Shown here piece by piece: positions 36,350 through 45,263 of a DNA stretch of 64,000 nucleotides; positions within the stretch are counted from its first letter, which is position 1; the number at the start of each line of letters is the position of its first letter. The translations under genes were made by a program, and so were the position numbers. The stretch is from NCBI RefSeq assembly GCF_011603255.1, contig NZ_JAANCM010000001.1:558001-622000 (forward strand), given 5' to 3'. Below the pieces are notes generated by a model that was not told where the DNA came from, did not search any database, and saw only the letters and a program-made list of their open reading frames with translations. This DNA is from Ferranicluibacter rubi. Lineage in GTDB: Bacteria > Pseudomonadota > Alphaproteobacteria > Rhizobiales > Rhizobiaceae.

Positions 36350-37489
36350 ATGACCCGCGAACAGATCCTCACCCACTGCGCCATCATCCTCCCCACCGAG
36401 ATCGTGACGGGCACCGTCGTCGTGCGCGACGGCGTGATCGCCGACATCTCCCCGGGGACGACAGCACAGGGCACGGACATGCAAGGCGATTACCTGATGC
36501 CGGGCTGCGTCGAGCTGCACACCGACCATCTGGAAACCCACATCCAGCCGCGGCCGAAGGTCCGCTGGAACCTTGCCGCGGCGCTTCAGGCGCATGACGG
36601 ACAGATCGCCACCGCCGGCATCACAACCGTGTTCGACGCGCTTCGGGTCGGGCTGGATGGCGATACGGATCTCGGGACCGGGGATATGGCCGACATGGCG
36701 GCAACCATCTCCGCTGCGACGGCGGCGAACCGCCTGCGGGCCGAGCACTTCATCCACCTGCGCTGCGAAGTCTCCATGCCCGATGTGGTCGAGCAGTTCG
36801 ATGCGATGAAGCGCAACGATCGGGTGCGGCTGGCATCCCTGATGGACCATGCGCCTGGGCAGCGCCAGTTCGTGAGCCTCGAGGCCTACCGGATCTATTA
36901 TCAGGGCAAGAAGAAGATTTCGGATGCGGATTTCGAGGCGTTCAGCGCCCGGCGCATCGCCCAGTCGGTGGAGAATGCCGACCGCAACCGCCTGGCCCTT
37001 GCAAAACGCTGCCGCGAGGCCGGCATTCCCATGGCCTCGCATGACGATGCGACAGCCGCCCATGTGCGCGAGAGCGTCGATCTCGGCATTGCGCTCGCCG
37101 AATTCCCGACCACGATCGAGGCTGCGACACTTTCCAAGGCGTCAGACCTGCAGGTGCTGATGGGTGCGCCGAACGTCGTCCGGGGCGGGTCGCATTCCGG
37201 CAACGTCTCGGCGCTTGATCTTCTGGAGCGCGATGCGCTCGACATTCTCTCGTCGGATTATGTCCCGTTCAGCCTGCTGCAGGCCGCATTCTCGCTGGCC
37301 GAGCGCGGGCAGACGGATCTGCCGCATGCGGTGCGCATGATCACCGCCAATCCGGCGCGGGCCGCAGGCCTTGCCGATCGCGGCCGGATCGAGATCGGCC
37401 TTCGGGCCGATCTTGTTCGCGTGCGGGCCGAAGCCGGGGCGCCTCCTCTGGTGGCCGGCGTCTGGCGGGCCGGCGAACGCGTCGCCTGA
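36350..37489 (+). CDS. phnM: Alpha-D-ribose 1-methylphosphonate 5-triphosphate diphosphatase PhnM
   Basis: 379-residue amidohydrolase-fold enzyme that removes diphosphate from the PhnGHI product before PhnJ acts. Metal-binding motifs: ELHTDHLETHIQPRP near residue 60, ASHDDATAAHVRE near 228, and SSDYVPFSLLQAAFSLAE near 302. Located 69 bp after phnE, so probably in the same transcript. phnN and a phosphoribosyl cyclic phosphodiesterase (phnP/phnPP) do not follow; the next gene is convergent and unrelated. Confidence 0.95.
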   Translation: MTREQILTHCAIILPTEIVTGTVVVRDGVIADISPGTTAQGTDMQGDYLMPGCVELHTDHLETHIQPRPKVRWNLAAALQAHDGQIATAGITTVFDALRVGLDGDTDLGTGDMADMAATISAATAANRLRAEHFIHLRCEVSMPDVVEQFDAMKRNDRVRLASLMDHAPGQRQFVSLEAYRIYYQGKKKISDADFEAFSARRIAQSVENADRNRLALAKRCREAGIPMASHDDATAAHVRESVDLGIALAEFPTTIEAATLSKASDLQVLMGAPNVVRGGSHSGNVSALDLLERDALDILSSDYVPFSLLQAAFSLAERGQTDLPHAVRMITANPARAAGLADRGRIEIGLRADLVRVRAEAGAPPLVAGVWRAGERVA

Positions 37490-37509
37490 CGCCCCGCCAG
37501 CTTTAGACC

Positions 37510-38169
37510 TCAGGCGGCCGGCTGCTTCGTCTTGCGCAGGTAGGGCAGCACCGTGTCGAAGCTGCCGAAGCGGGCGATCGCGTCCTCGTTGGAAACGGCA
37601 GCGGTGATGATGACGTCCTCGCCCTGCTTCCAGTTGGCGGGCGTTGCCACCTGATGCTTGGCGGTCAGCTGGATCGAGTCGATCGCGCGCAAGATTTCGT
37701 CGAAGTTGCGACCGGTCGTCATGGGATAGGTGAGGATCAGCTTGATCTTCTTGTCCGGCCCAACCACGAAGACCGAGCGAACCGTGGCGTTGTCGGCGGG
37801 CGTGCGGCCTTCCGAGCTTTCGCCGGCACCGGCCGGCAGCATGTCGTAGAGCTTGGCGACGGCGAGGTCCTTGTCGCCGATCAGCGGGTATTCGACCTCG
37901 AAGCCGGTGGCCGTGCGGATGTCGTTCTTCCAGCGCTCATGGCTCTCAACCGGATCGACAGAGATGCCGATGACCTTAACGCCGCGCTTGGCGAACTCGT
38001 CCTGAAGGCCGGCCATGGCGCCGAGTTCCGTCGTGCAGACGGGCGTGAAATTCTTCGGATGCGAGAACAGGACGCCCCAGCCGCTGCCGATCCAGTCATG
38101 GAACGAGATCGTTCCCTGGCTGGTTTCCGCGGTAAAATCCGGGGCGATATCGTTGATGCGCAGGCTCAT
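37510..38169 (-). CDS. 1-Cys peroxiredoxin (Prx6 class)
   Basis: 219-residue peroxidase that reduces peroxides with a single catalytic cysteine. Peroxidatic Cys45 is in FTPVCTTE, preceded by FSHPKN; the C-terminal half contains the PVVTPANWKQGEDVII-type segment (VATPANWKQGEDVIITAAV) of Prx6-like proteins. ATG 38169 with AGAGGACC upstream. Monocistronic, convergent with phnM with 20 bp between stops. Confidence 0.94.
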   Translation of the reverse strand: MSLRINDIAPDFTAETSQGTISFHDWIGSGWGVLFSHPKNFTPVCTTELGAMAGLQDEFAKRGVKVIGISVDPVESHERWKNDIRTATGFEVEYPLIGDKDLAVAKLYDMLPAGAGESSEGRTPADNATVRSVFVVGPDKKIKLILTYPMTTGRNFDEILRAIDSIQLTAKHQVATPANWKQGEDVIITAAVSNEDAIARFGSFDTVLPYLRKTKQPAA

Positions 38170-38342
38170 GGATCGGTCCTCTTTTCAGCTTGCCGGAAAG
38201 TGGCATCATCGCGGCTCCGGTTCAAGGCTGCGCCGGTCGGCGCGCCATAGAGCCGGCCATCAATTTTTCTCCACGGACCGCCGGAAAAACGAATGCAATG
38301 CCTTGACGGACGACCCGCGGTCCATTGCAGGGCGGCCGGCTC

Positions 38343-38951
38343 TCAAGGGCCGTTGACCAGCGCCAGAATAAGCGTGTGGACCGCACCGCCCTCGGTGAAC
38401 TCCGCTTGATCGAAGGCGCGGTCGAGATCGCGCCGTTCATCCGAGATCGCACCGAGGCGGCGGTTCATTTCCGTCTTGATCTTCGTGCAGCCGGGATCGT
38501 CAGCCTGCCGGAGCCCAATGGTCGCCGTCTCGATCTTTGTCACGAGGTCGCGGACATAGTGTCCATGCACAGCCTCGTGCCGGCGAACGCCGTCGATGAA
38601 GGTCGTCCAGCTGGCGCGGACGGGCGCCGACAGCTTGCCCATCGGCTTCGGCAGGGTGGTGATAATGGTCAGCCGTGGGATCGCCGTTGCGAGAAGGCAG
38701 TCATTGCCCTGCCTCTGATAATCCCGCCGCCAGGTCAGCTTGAAACGCGTATGGGCAACGACGCGGTTTGCGCCGAGGAGCGGCCCGCGCTCGCCGATCG
38801 ATGCGTAGAGTTCCGCACCCGTCTTGCCCGAGATCGCATAGGTCTCGACCGTCTCCGTCGCCTTCACCTCGGCGGTCGCCGACAACGGCATGGCAAGCGT
38901 CATGATCGCTGCCGTGAAACCCCACATCGTCTTTACCAGCGTCACCATCAT
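38343..38951 (-). CDS. DUF922-type periplasmic Zn-protease-like protein
   Basis: 202 residues with a signal peptide (VKTMWGFTAAIMTLAMPLSATA, cut about residue 27). A zinc-metallopeptidase HEAVHGH motif (HExxH) lies near residue 125, and the overall pattern (Y-V-A-H-T-R-F-K-L-T-W, C in NDCLL, long charged helix at the end) fits DUF922. Substrate unknown. Two adjacent ATGs (38951, 38948) follow an AAGGG site. Stands alone. Confidence 0.8.
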   Translation of the reverse strand: MMVTLVKTMWGFTAAIMTLAMPLSATAEVKATETVETYAISGKTGAELYASIGERGPLLGANRVVAHTRFKLTWRRDYQRQGNDCLLATAIPRLTIITTLPKPMGKLSAPVRASWTTFIDGVRRHEAVHGHYVRDLVTKIETATIGLRQADDPGCTKIKTEMNRRLGAISDERRDLDRAFDQAEFTEGGAVHTLILALVNGP

Positions 38952-39014
38952 CCGCCCTTGCTTGCGGGCCGGACCCTAGGCGGAATGGCAGTGCGTTGCA
39001 ATTCGCCTCGGGCG

Positions 39015-39191
39015 TCAGACCCGCACGGTGCTCGCATAGATCAGAATGCCCAGATACAGCAGGAAGGCGCCAATGGCGAAAGCTGCGATGAAGATGACGA
39101 TGCCTTTGCCGGCTTTCGCCTTGCGCGCTGTCTGTTCCGGCGAGTCGGCCGAGGGGGCGATATAGGGTTCGCGACTTCGATCCCCGGTCAA
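39015..39191 (-). CDS. Small single-span membrane protein (58 aa), coupled
   Basis: Starts TTG-ACC (MTGDRSREPYIAPSADSPEQ) at 39191 and ends in one membrane helix (GIVIFIAAFAIGAFLLYLGILIYA) before STVRV. GGGGAGA lies 5 bases before the TTG, and the start overlaps the stop of the upstream small gene as TTGA. Family not recognised. Below usual gene-finder length and with a rare start, but coupling plus a clean membrane helix make it credible. Confidence 0.6.
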   Translation of the reverse strand: MTGDRSREPYIAPSADSPEQTARKAKAGKGIVIFIAAFAIGAFLLYLGILIYASTVRV

Positions 39192-39355
39192 GACGCTCTC
39201 CCCCGTTCGAGCGTCGTCTCGCGGCGATCCCGACGACCGGACGAGGCCATCGCGGCATTGCGCCGCCGGCTGCGCAGCGTCCAGACGCCCACGGCCCCGC
39301 AGACGATCACGAGCACGACCGCCATGACGATCAGGGATGTCAAATTCTCAGGCAT
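39188..39355 (-). CDS. Small single-span membrane protein (55 aa)
   Basis: MPENLTSLIVMAVVLVIVCGAVGVWTLRS, then an Arg-rich cytoplasmic tail (RRRNAAMASSGRRDRRETTLERGRAS). One N-terminal membrane helix. GAGG sits 6 bases before the ATG at 39355. Its stop overlaps the TTG start of the next small membrane protein, making a two-gene unit. Family unknown. Confidence 0.55.
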   Translation of the reverse strand: MPENLTSLIVMAVVLVIVCGAVGVWTLRSRRRNAAMASSGRRDRRETTLERGRAS

Positions 39356-39593
39356 ATCGACCTCACGCTCGGCGCGCCGGGCGCGCCTTTAATGCGCCTG
39401 TCGCGGCAGAACCGGCGACAGGGGGAGCCGGCGCGGCCGCGACAGGCATGCCGGCACGAGGCCGGATGAAAGGATGGCAGGGTGTCCCGCGCATCGACTG
39501 TCGGGGATCGAACCAGTCGGGACGCCAAAGGTTCCGCAATCGGAGACGCGAAAGCCCGCGCATGTCATGCGCCGTATGCCGGCACCGCCGATA

Positions 39594-40907
39594 TCAACGG
39601 ATGATCGCGGGTGCCACGTCTTCCTTATCGTTCTCATCGATCAGCCGCGCCCCACGCTGGCGGGTCAGGTATCGCCAGATCCACTGGACGGTCACCAGCA
39701 TCCGTTTTTCGAAGTTGACGAGAAGATAGACGTGGACGATCGCCCAGAGGATCCAGGCGAAATAGCCCTTCAGCGTCCAGCGGCCGAAATCGAAGATCGC
39801 GGCATTGCGGCCGATGACCGCCGTGTTGCCGCGGTTGGCGAAGTGAAACGGCTTGGCCGTCTCGATCGCACCGGGCTTGGCCAGAAGCTTGCCGAGATAA
39901 CGGCCCTGCTGTTTTGCCACCTGGGCCAGGGCCGGCAGCGGCGCACCGTTCTTGTCCGGCTGGAACGAGGTATCGCCCAGCGAAAAGATATCCTTGAAGC
40001 CTTCGACACGAAGCTTGGCATCGACCGGGATGCGGCCACTCGCCTTGCCCTCGATGCCGAGCCAACGGAAGGCCGGCGATGCCTTGACGCCCGCCCCCCA
40101 GACAACGCTGCCGGCGGGAACCATATGTCCGGCAATGACAGCACCTTCCGCGGTGATATCCGACACCTGCGCGCCCAGACGCACCTCGACGCCCATCTTT
40201 TCGAGATGGCGGACGGCATAGGCCTGCAGGTGTTCCGGAAAAGCGGCGAGGATGCGCGGGCCGGCCTCCACCAGGATGACCCTGAGATCGCTTGCCGGAA
40301 TGGAACGGAAGTCGCGGTGCGCCATGGAGCGGCCGAGTTCGGAAATGGCACCCGCCATCTCGACGCCGGTCGGCCCGCCTCCGACGACGATGCTGGTGAG
40401 CAGAGCCTTCCGCTCCGCCGGATCCTTCGTCCGCTCGGCCTTTTCGAACGACAGAAGCAGGCGGTGACGGATGCGACGAGCTTCGTGAAGGGTCTTCAGG
40501 CCGGGCGCGAAGTGCTGCCATTCGTCATGGCCGAAGTAATTATAGTCCGAGCCGGTGGCGATCACCAACTGGTCGTAAAAGACCGTGCCGCCATCCTTGA
40601 GCTTCACCTGCTTCGTCTCGACGTCGATGCCACCGGCCTCGGCCAGCATGATGTGGACGTTGCGGTAGCGCCCGAGCGTCCGGCGGATCGGCTCTGCGAT
40701 ATCGGCTGGAGACAGCGCCGCGGTTGCGACCTGATAGAGCAGCGGCTGGAACAGATTGTGGTTGCGGCGGTCGATGACGATCACGTCGACATCCGTGTCT
40801 CCAAGCGCGCCGGCACAGGCAAGACCGCCGAAGCCGGCTCCGATGATGACGACACGGCGGCGTGGGTTTGTGACGACGGGGTCTGCAGGTTCCAGATCAT
40901 TCATCAC
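39594..40907 (-). CDS. ndh: Type II NADH dehydrogenase (NDH-2)
   Basis: 437-residue flavoprotein that passes electrons from NADH to quinone without proton pumping. FAD-binding VVIIGAGFGGLACAGAL (about 18-34), NAD-binding SIVVGGGPTGVEMAGAI (about 167-183), VSDITAEGAVIAGH and SLGDTSFQPDKNGAPLPALAQVAKQQG (FAD site). The C-terminus LKGYFAWILWAIVHVYLLVNFEKR is the membrane-anchoring part of NDH-2. ATG 40907 (or the next codon at 40904) with AGGAGC upstream. Confidence 0.94.
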   Translation of the reverse strand: MMNDLEPADPVVTNPRRRVVIIGAGFGGLACAGALGDTDVDVIVIDRRNHNLFQPLLYQVATAALSPADIAEPIRRTLGRYRNVHIMLAEAGGIDVETKQVKLKDGGTVFYDQLVIATGSDYNYFGHDEWQHFAPGLKTLHEARRIRHRLLLSFEKAERTKDPAERKALLTSIVVGGGPTGVEMAGAISELGRSMAHRDFRSIPASDLRVILVEAGPRILAAFPEHLQAYAVRHLEKMGVEVRLGAQVSDITAEGAVIAGHMVPAGSVVWGAGVKASPAFRWLGIEGKASGRIPVDAKLRVEGFKDIFSLGDTSFQPDKNGAPLPALAQVAKQQGRYLGKLLAKPGAIETAKPFHFANRGNTAVIGRNAAIFDFGRWTLKGYFAWILWAIVHVYLLVNFEKRMLVTVQWIWRYLTRQRGARLIDENDKEDVAPAIIR

Positions 40908-41289
40908 CGTGAGCTCCTTGCAGATTATTCAGAGACGTCCATGCGCAGTCCTGCACATGAAGCATGAACGGGGTGTGTAAAACAAGAAGAACAGGCTGAG
41001 GGATGCAAACCGCTTTGGGTCCCTCATGGGCGGAATCATGATGCTGCCGTCTATTGAAAAATCGTCCGTCGGCCGGAACCAAGCATGGGTCACATACTTC
41101 CTCAAGCAGATCGCAGGCCGTGTCAGGCGGACGCGATGGGGATGAAGAACATAGGGATTTTTCCGCTTTCTTCCTATGGCCAACGAAACGGCAGACGAGC
41201 TTCCCACCCATCCGGCCAGCGATCGCCTCACCGCAACATGCGACGACGCTACCGCGGAAAAGCGGCGTGTTTCGGTCCGGGGAGGCCGC
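40908..41289. other. Intergenic region without a recognisable gene
   Basis: 382 bp between the ndh start and the 60-aa gene. Two weak hairpins are visible, TGAGGGA/TCCCTCA (arms at 40998-41004 and 41021-41027) and CATAGG/CCTATG (about 41150-41178). The reading frames that cross it have no family features and mixed codon use. The ndh promoter presumably lies at its left end. Confidence 0.5.
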
Positions 41290-41472
41290 TCAACGAGCAG
41301 CCTCGTCCTGCTGGGCTTCCCGCTGCTGACGAAGCCGTTTCAAGCGTTCCGTTTTCTCACGGGCATCCTTCAGCTGCGTGTCGATGATGGCCTGGGCCAC
41401 CACCTTGGTTTCATCGATATTCCCGAGCGCCGGCCCCGCTTTCGGACGACGCTTCTTCTTCTCTTCGATCAT
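41290..41472 (-). CDS. Small charged conserved protein (60 aa)
   Basis: MIEEKKKRRPKAGPALGNIDETKVVAQAIIDTQLKDAREKTERLKRLRQQREAQQDEAAR: a basic N-terminus and a long charged helix with heptad-like spacing. No signal peptide or membrane span. Resembles small rhizobial proteins of unknown function. GGAGACC lies a few bases before the ATG. Confidence 0.7.
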   Translation of the reverse strand: MIEEKKKRRPKAGPALGNIDETKVVAQAIIDTQLKDAREKTERLKRLRQQREAQQDEAAR

Positions 41473-41690
41473 AGAGGGTCTCCGTCTTTATCAAGACGAG
41501 CGTTTTCCCCCTCGATACGCGTCGCGTCATTCAACTATTTTAATGCGGGCTCCACCTCATGGAATTAGACAATTTTCATCCGCTTGAAGGCGCAGGCGCA
41601 AATACGCGTGTAGCTTGAGGACAGGCCTCCATCAGGAACAAATATCGGACGAACGCGTTTGCAGGCGAACCCGTTCGTAAAGGAACCACC

Positions 41691-41864
41691 ATGCTCAAAT
41701 GGGCCCTGATCTTCTTCGTCGTTTCCCTCATCACCGGCTTTCTGGGCTTCTCGGGCGTTTCCGCTGCGACAGCAACGATCGCGCGCGTGCTGTTTGCCAT
41801 CGCCGTCGTCGTCTTCCTGATCTTCGTGGTCCTCGCCTTCATGGCAGGTAGCGCCGTTCTCTAA
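41691..41864 (+). CDS. DUF1328 (YtjA-type) small membrane protein, 57 aa
   Basis: [23 protein letters not shown] then a second helix [23 protein letters not shown]. The [17 protein letters not shown] pattern of two membrane helices is the DUF1328/YtjA signature. Often stress-induced; function unknown. AAGGAACC precedes the ATG. The gene is followed 90 bp later by another tiny membrane protein of stress type. Confidence 0.88.
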   Translation: MLKWALIFFVVSLITGFLGFSGVSAATATIARVLFAIAVVVFLIFVVLAFMAGSAVL

Positions 41865-41954
41865 ACCTTGGCGCTGACGCCGGGTCGGCTGGAAATTGAA
41901 CCTTCTGGCCGGCAGTTCGTTTGATGACCACAGTTTTCCAAGAAAGAGACCTTC

Positions 41955-42113
41955 ATGGACGTCGTTCGCATTCTGCTCGCCATTCTCGTGCCGCCCGTCG
42001 GCGTGTTTCTTCAGGTCGGTATCGGCCTGCACTTCTGGCTGAACATCCTGCTCACGATCTTCGGGTACATCCCCGGCATTATCCACGCCATCTGGGTTAT
42101 CCTGAAGAAGTAA
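41955..42113 (+). CDS. YqaE/Pmp3 family small membrane protein, 52 aa
   Basis: MDVVRILLAILVPPVGVFLQVGIG..FWLNILLTIFGYIPGIIHAIWVIL: two membrane helices with the VPPVGVFLQ and LTIFGYIPGIIHA motifs of the Pmp3/YqaE family (proteolipid stress proteins that influence membrane potential and salt tolerance). AGAAAGAG lies upstream of the ATG. Stands with the DUF1328 gene as a likely stress pair. Confidence 0.92.
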   Translation: MDVVRILLAILVPPVGVFLQVGIGLHFWLNILLTIFGYIPGIIHAIWVILKK

Positions 42114-42217
42114 GACCGGCGCCCGATCTCCCCCGATCTAAGCGACAAAAACGCATCCGCGATGGAACCATTTCCGTCGCGGATTGTTTGCTATTCGCCA
42201 GTCGAAGGGGACAGATC

Positions 42218-42406
42218 GTGAGCGAGCATATCGATGTTGCCAAAGTGGAAAACAGCCCATTGCGCCGGGTGCGCAGTGTGGACGATTTCTGTCGGCGATA
42301 TCGGCTTGGCGATGACGAAAAGATTCGCCTGACGCGGCTCTTCGGGCAGTTCGCGACGGAGCAGGAATTGCTGACGAACGCCACACGGGCGCCGGTTTTC
42401 CGTTAG
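42218..42406 (+). CDS. Small conserved rhizobial protein (62 aa)
   Basis: GTG start with GAAGGGG 7 bases upstream; the protein runs MSEHIDVAKVENSPLRRVRSVDDFCRRYRL..EEKIRL-like and ends ELLTNATRAPVFR. The RRVRSVDDFCRRYRL and TNATRAPVFR segments recur in small rhizobial proteins of unknown function. Its TAG overlaps the convergent flavoprotein stop (shared bases TTAG at 42403-42406). Confidence 0.72.
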   Translation: MSEHIDVAKVENSPLRRVRSVDDFCRRYRLGDDEKIRLTRLFGQFATEQELLTNATRAPVFR

Positions 42407-43650
42407 ACGCTGCCCCTGCCGGCAAGCCAATCCAACAGACCTGACGCCGCAAACCGGCCTGTTGCGAGACAGGCTGTCAGCAGATATCCGCCGGTTGGCG
42501 CTTCCCAATCCACCATTTCGCCCGCGACGAAAACGCCGGGCATCTGCCGGATCATTCCAGCAGCGTCGATCGCGGCCAGCGGGATGCCGCCGGCAGACGA
42601 GATCGCCTCCGCGATCGGCCTTTGGCGATCCAGGGGAATACGCAGCATTTTCAAGGCTGAAGCGAGATCATTTGCTGGCAACCGATCTGCATCGCGAACG
42701 ATTTCCCGCAGCAATGCCAGCTTCACGCCGTCGATTCTTGCGGCCTTGCGCAGACGATTGCTGAAGCTCGCCTTGCGGGGTGCTGCCTCTAGCGCCGATG
42801 TCAAAGCCTCCAGCGAGCGGCCCGGCAGAAGATCGAGACCGAAGTCTGCCTGCCCCTCCGCCTCCAGCCTGTCCCGCAGCGCTGCCGACTGGGTATAGAC
42901 GAGGCTTCCCTCGATCCCGTGACGCGTGATGACGAACTCGCCTTGTGTGCGGCCACCCTCCGACGTCGCCACGACCGACTTCACCGGGGCCCCTGCAAAC
43001 CGCGTCGCAAAATCCTCGCTCCAGGCAACATCGAAGCCGCAATTGGCTGGACGGAACGGCGCAACGGCAATCCCCCTCGCCTCCAGCATCGGCACCCACC
43101 GCGCGTCGGACCCGAGCCGCGGCCAGCTTGCTCCGCCCAGAGCCAGCACGGTCGCATCGCTGGCGATGGTCCGGATACCCTCCGGCGTTTCGAACACGAG
43201 CTGCTCGTTATCACCACCCTCGCCGAAGCCGATCCAGCGCCAGCGGGTCTGGATGGCGACACCGCGCGTCTCCAGTCGCTGGCGCCATGCGCGCAGCAGG
43301 GGCGATGCCTTCATGGCTTTGGGAAACACGCGTCCGGACGAGCCGACGAAGGTCTCAACGCCCAAACCCTCTGCCCAGCGCCGCACGTCATCCGGGGCGA
43401 AGGCATCGAGGGCTGGCCGCAGGCTGGCATTGGCTGCGCCGAAGCGGTTCGCGAAACTGTCATAGGGCTCGGCATGCGTCAGGTTGAGGCCCGACTTGCC
43501 GGCAAGCAGGAACTTCCGGCCGATCGTCGGCATGGCGTCATAGACCGTGACGCGATGATGCGTTTCCGACAGGACTTCGGCAGCCGCCAGTCCCGCCGGT
43601 CCGCCGCCGATGATCACGATCGTCTTTGCTATGGTGTCCGCTGTCGTCAT
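42403..43650 (-). CDS. HI0933/TIGR03862-type FAD flavoprotein
   Basis: 415-residue NAD(P)/FAD-dependent oxidoreductase. N-terminal dinucleotide fold KTIVIIGGGPAGLAAAEVLS, then the BaiN/HI0933 hallmark GRKFLLAGKSGLNLTHAEP, TVLALGGASWPRLGSD, and the C-terminal VFVAGEMVDWEAPTGGYLLTACLATGRFA. Reaction unknown. Start uncertain: ATG 43650 (MTTADTIAKT) is used; ATG 43662 or 43686 are in frame, and none has a strong ribosome site. Confidence 0.9.
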   Translation of the reverse strand: MTTADTIAKTIVIIGGGPAGLAAAEVLSETHHRVTVYDAMPTIGRKFLLAGKSGLNLTHAEPYDSFANRFGAANASLRPALDAFAPDDVRRWAEGLGVETFVGSSGRVFPKAMKASPLLRAWRQRLETRGVAIQTRWRWIGFGEGGDNEQLVFETPEGIRTIASDATVLALGGASWPRLGSDARWVPMLEARGIAVAPFRPANCGFDVAWSEDFATRFAGAPVKSVVATSEGGRTQGEFVITRHGIEGSLVYTQSAALRDRLEAEGQADFGLDLLPGRSLEALTSALEAAPRKASFSNRLRKAARIDGVKLALLREIVRDADRLPANDLASALKMLRIPLDRQRPIAEAISSAGGIPLAAIDAAGMIRQMPGVFVAGEMVDWEAPTGGYLLTACLATGRFAASGLLDWLAGRGSV

Positions 43651-43815
43651 GGTTCGTTTCATGCGGCAAAGGCTACGTGTGTGCAAGACGAGGGTGCAAG
43701 AGGGTGATCACGCCGCGGTCACAAACGCACCTCTCACGCCGCAGCCGGTTGCTTCCGGCCAAGCCTGACGTCTATGGTCGCCCATCGATATCCGAACCGC
43801 GCGTGCCCCACATCC

Positions 43816-44616
43816 ATGTTTCTCGTCTCCAAGATCTTCTGGCTGCTTGCCCAGCCCTTGTCGCTTGCCTTCGCGCTCGTGCTCTCCGGCTTCATCTCCG
43901 TCGTCGCCGGCTATCAGCGGCTCGGGCTCCTTCTGTCGGGCTTCGCAGCACTCCTCCTCTTCGTGGCCCTGTTCACAACGACGGGCAGCGTGCTCCTTCA
44001 GCGGCTGGAAGACCGGTTTCCGCGTCCGCCAGCCCTCCCCGCCGATCTCTCCTGCATGATCATCCTCGGCGGCGCTTTCGAGAACGAGGTGATGGCATCG
44101 CGCGGCGGGATCGAGTTCAACCAGGCGGCCGACCGTTTCGTCGAGGCGCTGCGCATCGCTCGCCTCGTGCCCACGGCGCGCATCCTCGTGTCGGGCGGCG
44201 ACGGCTCGCTCAGCGGCACCTATGAGGGCGATGCCGATGCCGCCGAGCGGTTCTTTCCCCTCTTCGGCGTGCCCGTCGAGCGCCTGATCCGCGAGGACGC
44301 CTCACGCACGACCTTCGAGAACGCCGCGAACACGCAGGCGATCCTGTCACAGAACGGATTGTCGAACTGCCTGCTGATCACCTCGGCCTTCCACATGCCG
44401 CGCGCCATCGGGCTTTTCCGCAAGCTCGGGATCGCCGTCACGCCCTGGCCGACGGATTACCGGACGACCGGCAAGGCGCGCCCCGGCTTCGACTTCAGCC
44501 AGCCGGCGCTGAACGCGCAGCTGACGACGACGGCGGTGCGCGAGTGGATCGGCCTTGCCGCCTATTCCTTCTCGGGTCGCACCTCCGCCCTCTTCCCCTC
44601 GGTGGAAAGCCCATGA
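43816..44616 (+). CDS. YdcF/ElyC-family membrane protein (DUF218)
   Basis: 266 residues. Two N-terminal helices (FWLLAQPLSLAFALVLSGFIS; LLLSGFAALLLFVALFTTTG) and a DUF218 domain: CMIILGGAF, ARILVSGGDGSLSGTYEGDADAAERFF, EDASRTTFENAANTQAIL, CLLITSAFHMPRAIGLFRKLG. Related to ElyC/SanA/YdcF proteins linked to envelope biogenesis. Start ATG 43816 (MFLVSKIFWLL) chosen over 43774 because it begins the first helix. Overlaps the next gene by ATGA. Confidence 0.88.
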   Translation: MFLVSKIFWLLAQPLSLAFALVLSGFISVVAGYQRLGLLLSGFAALLLFVALFTTTGSVLLQRLEDRFPRPPALPADLSCMIILGGAFENEVMASRGGIEFNQAADRFVEALRIARLVPTARILVSGGDGSLSGTYEGDADAAERFFPLFGVPVERLIREDASRTTFENAANTQAILSQNGLSNCLLITSAFHMPRAIGLFRKLGIAVTPWPTDYRTTGKARPGFDFSQPALNAQLTTTAVREWIGLAAYSFSGRTSALFPSVESP

Positions 44617-45248
44617 GCGTTCTCGATCTTCTCGATTATGCCGGCGTCGCCGTCTTCGCCGCCACCGGCGCGCTGTCGGCCTCGCGCAAACAGCTCGATA
44701 TCATCGGCTACATCTTCCTCGCCTCCATCACCGGCATCGGCGGGGGCACGCTGCGGGATGTCATTCTGGGGGCGACGCCGGTCTTTTGGGTCAAGAACCC
44801 GCTCTACCTCGTCATCTGCGCGAGCGTCGGCGTCATCCTGTTCCTCTCCTCGCACCGGCTCGATTCGCGCTATCGTGCGCTCGTCTGGCTCGATGCGATC
44901 GGGCTGTCCGCCTATTGCGTCATGGGGGCCGCCAAGGGCCTTTCGGCCACGGGTTCGCCCGTCGTCGCCCTGGTCACGGGCATGCTGACGGCCACCTTCG
45001 GCGGCATCCTGCGCGATCTTCTCGCGGGGGAACCTTCGGTGCTCCTGCGTCCGGAAATCTATGTGACGGCGGCGCTGACCGGCTCGGCCGTCTTCACGCT
45101 CGCGACACTTGCGGGCCTGCCGCTGATCGCCGCATCCGCACTCGGCATCGTCTGCGCCTTCATCGTGCGGGGCGGGGCGCTCAAATTCGGCTGGACGCTG
45201 CCCACGGGCAAGGCTGGCCCGGGCCGGAACCCGGACGACGTTCTCTGA
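44613..45248 (+). CDS. TRIC/UPF0126 (YadS/YicG) membrane protein
   Basis: 211 residues, seven hydrophobic helices. Two repeated GGG-D elements, ITGIGGGTLRDVILG (about 41-55) and LTATFGGILRDLLAG (about 126-141), are the pore-lining signature of bacterial TRIC cation channels (UPF0126, also described as glycine transporters). ATG 44613 overlaps the ydcF-like stop (ATGA). Convergent with irr, 15 bp between stops. Confidence 0.9.
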   Translation: MSVLDLLDYAGVAVFAATGALSASRKQLDIIGYIFLASITGIGGGTLRDVILGATPVFWVKNPLYLVICASVGVILFLSSHRLDSRYRALVWLDAIGLSAYCVMGAAKGLSATGSPVVALVTGMLTATFGGILRDLLAGEPSVLLRPEIYVTAALTGSAVFTLATLAGLPLIAASALGIVCAFIVRGGALKFGWTLPTGKAGPGRNPDDVL

Positions 45249-45263
45249 CGATGAGACGATACA

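Noticed and set aside
39490-39580. tRNA-like T arm (GGTTCGATCCCC on the minus strand)
   Set aside because: No acceptor, D or anticodon stems could be formed around it; a chance match.
40998-41178. Weak hairpins in the ndh upstream gap as a possible small RNA
   Set aside because: Stems of 6-7 bp with long loops and no T tract; not distinguishable from background.
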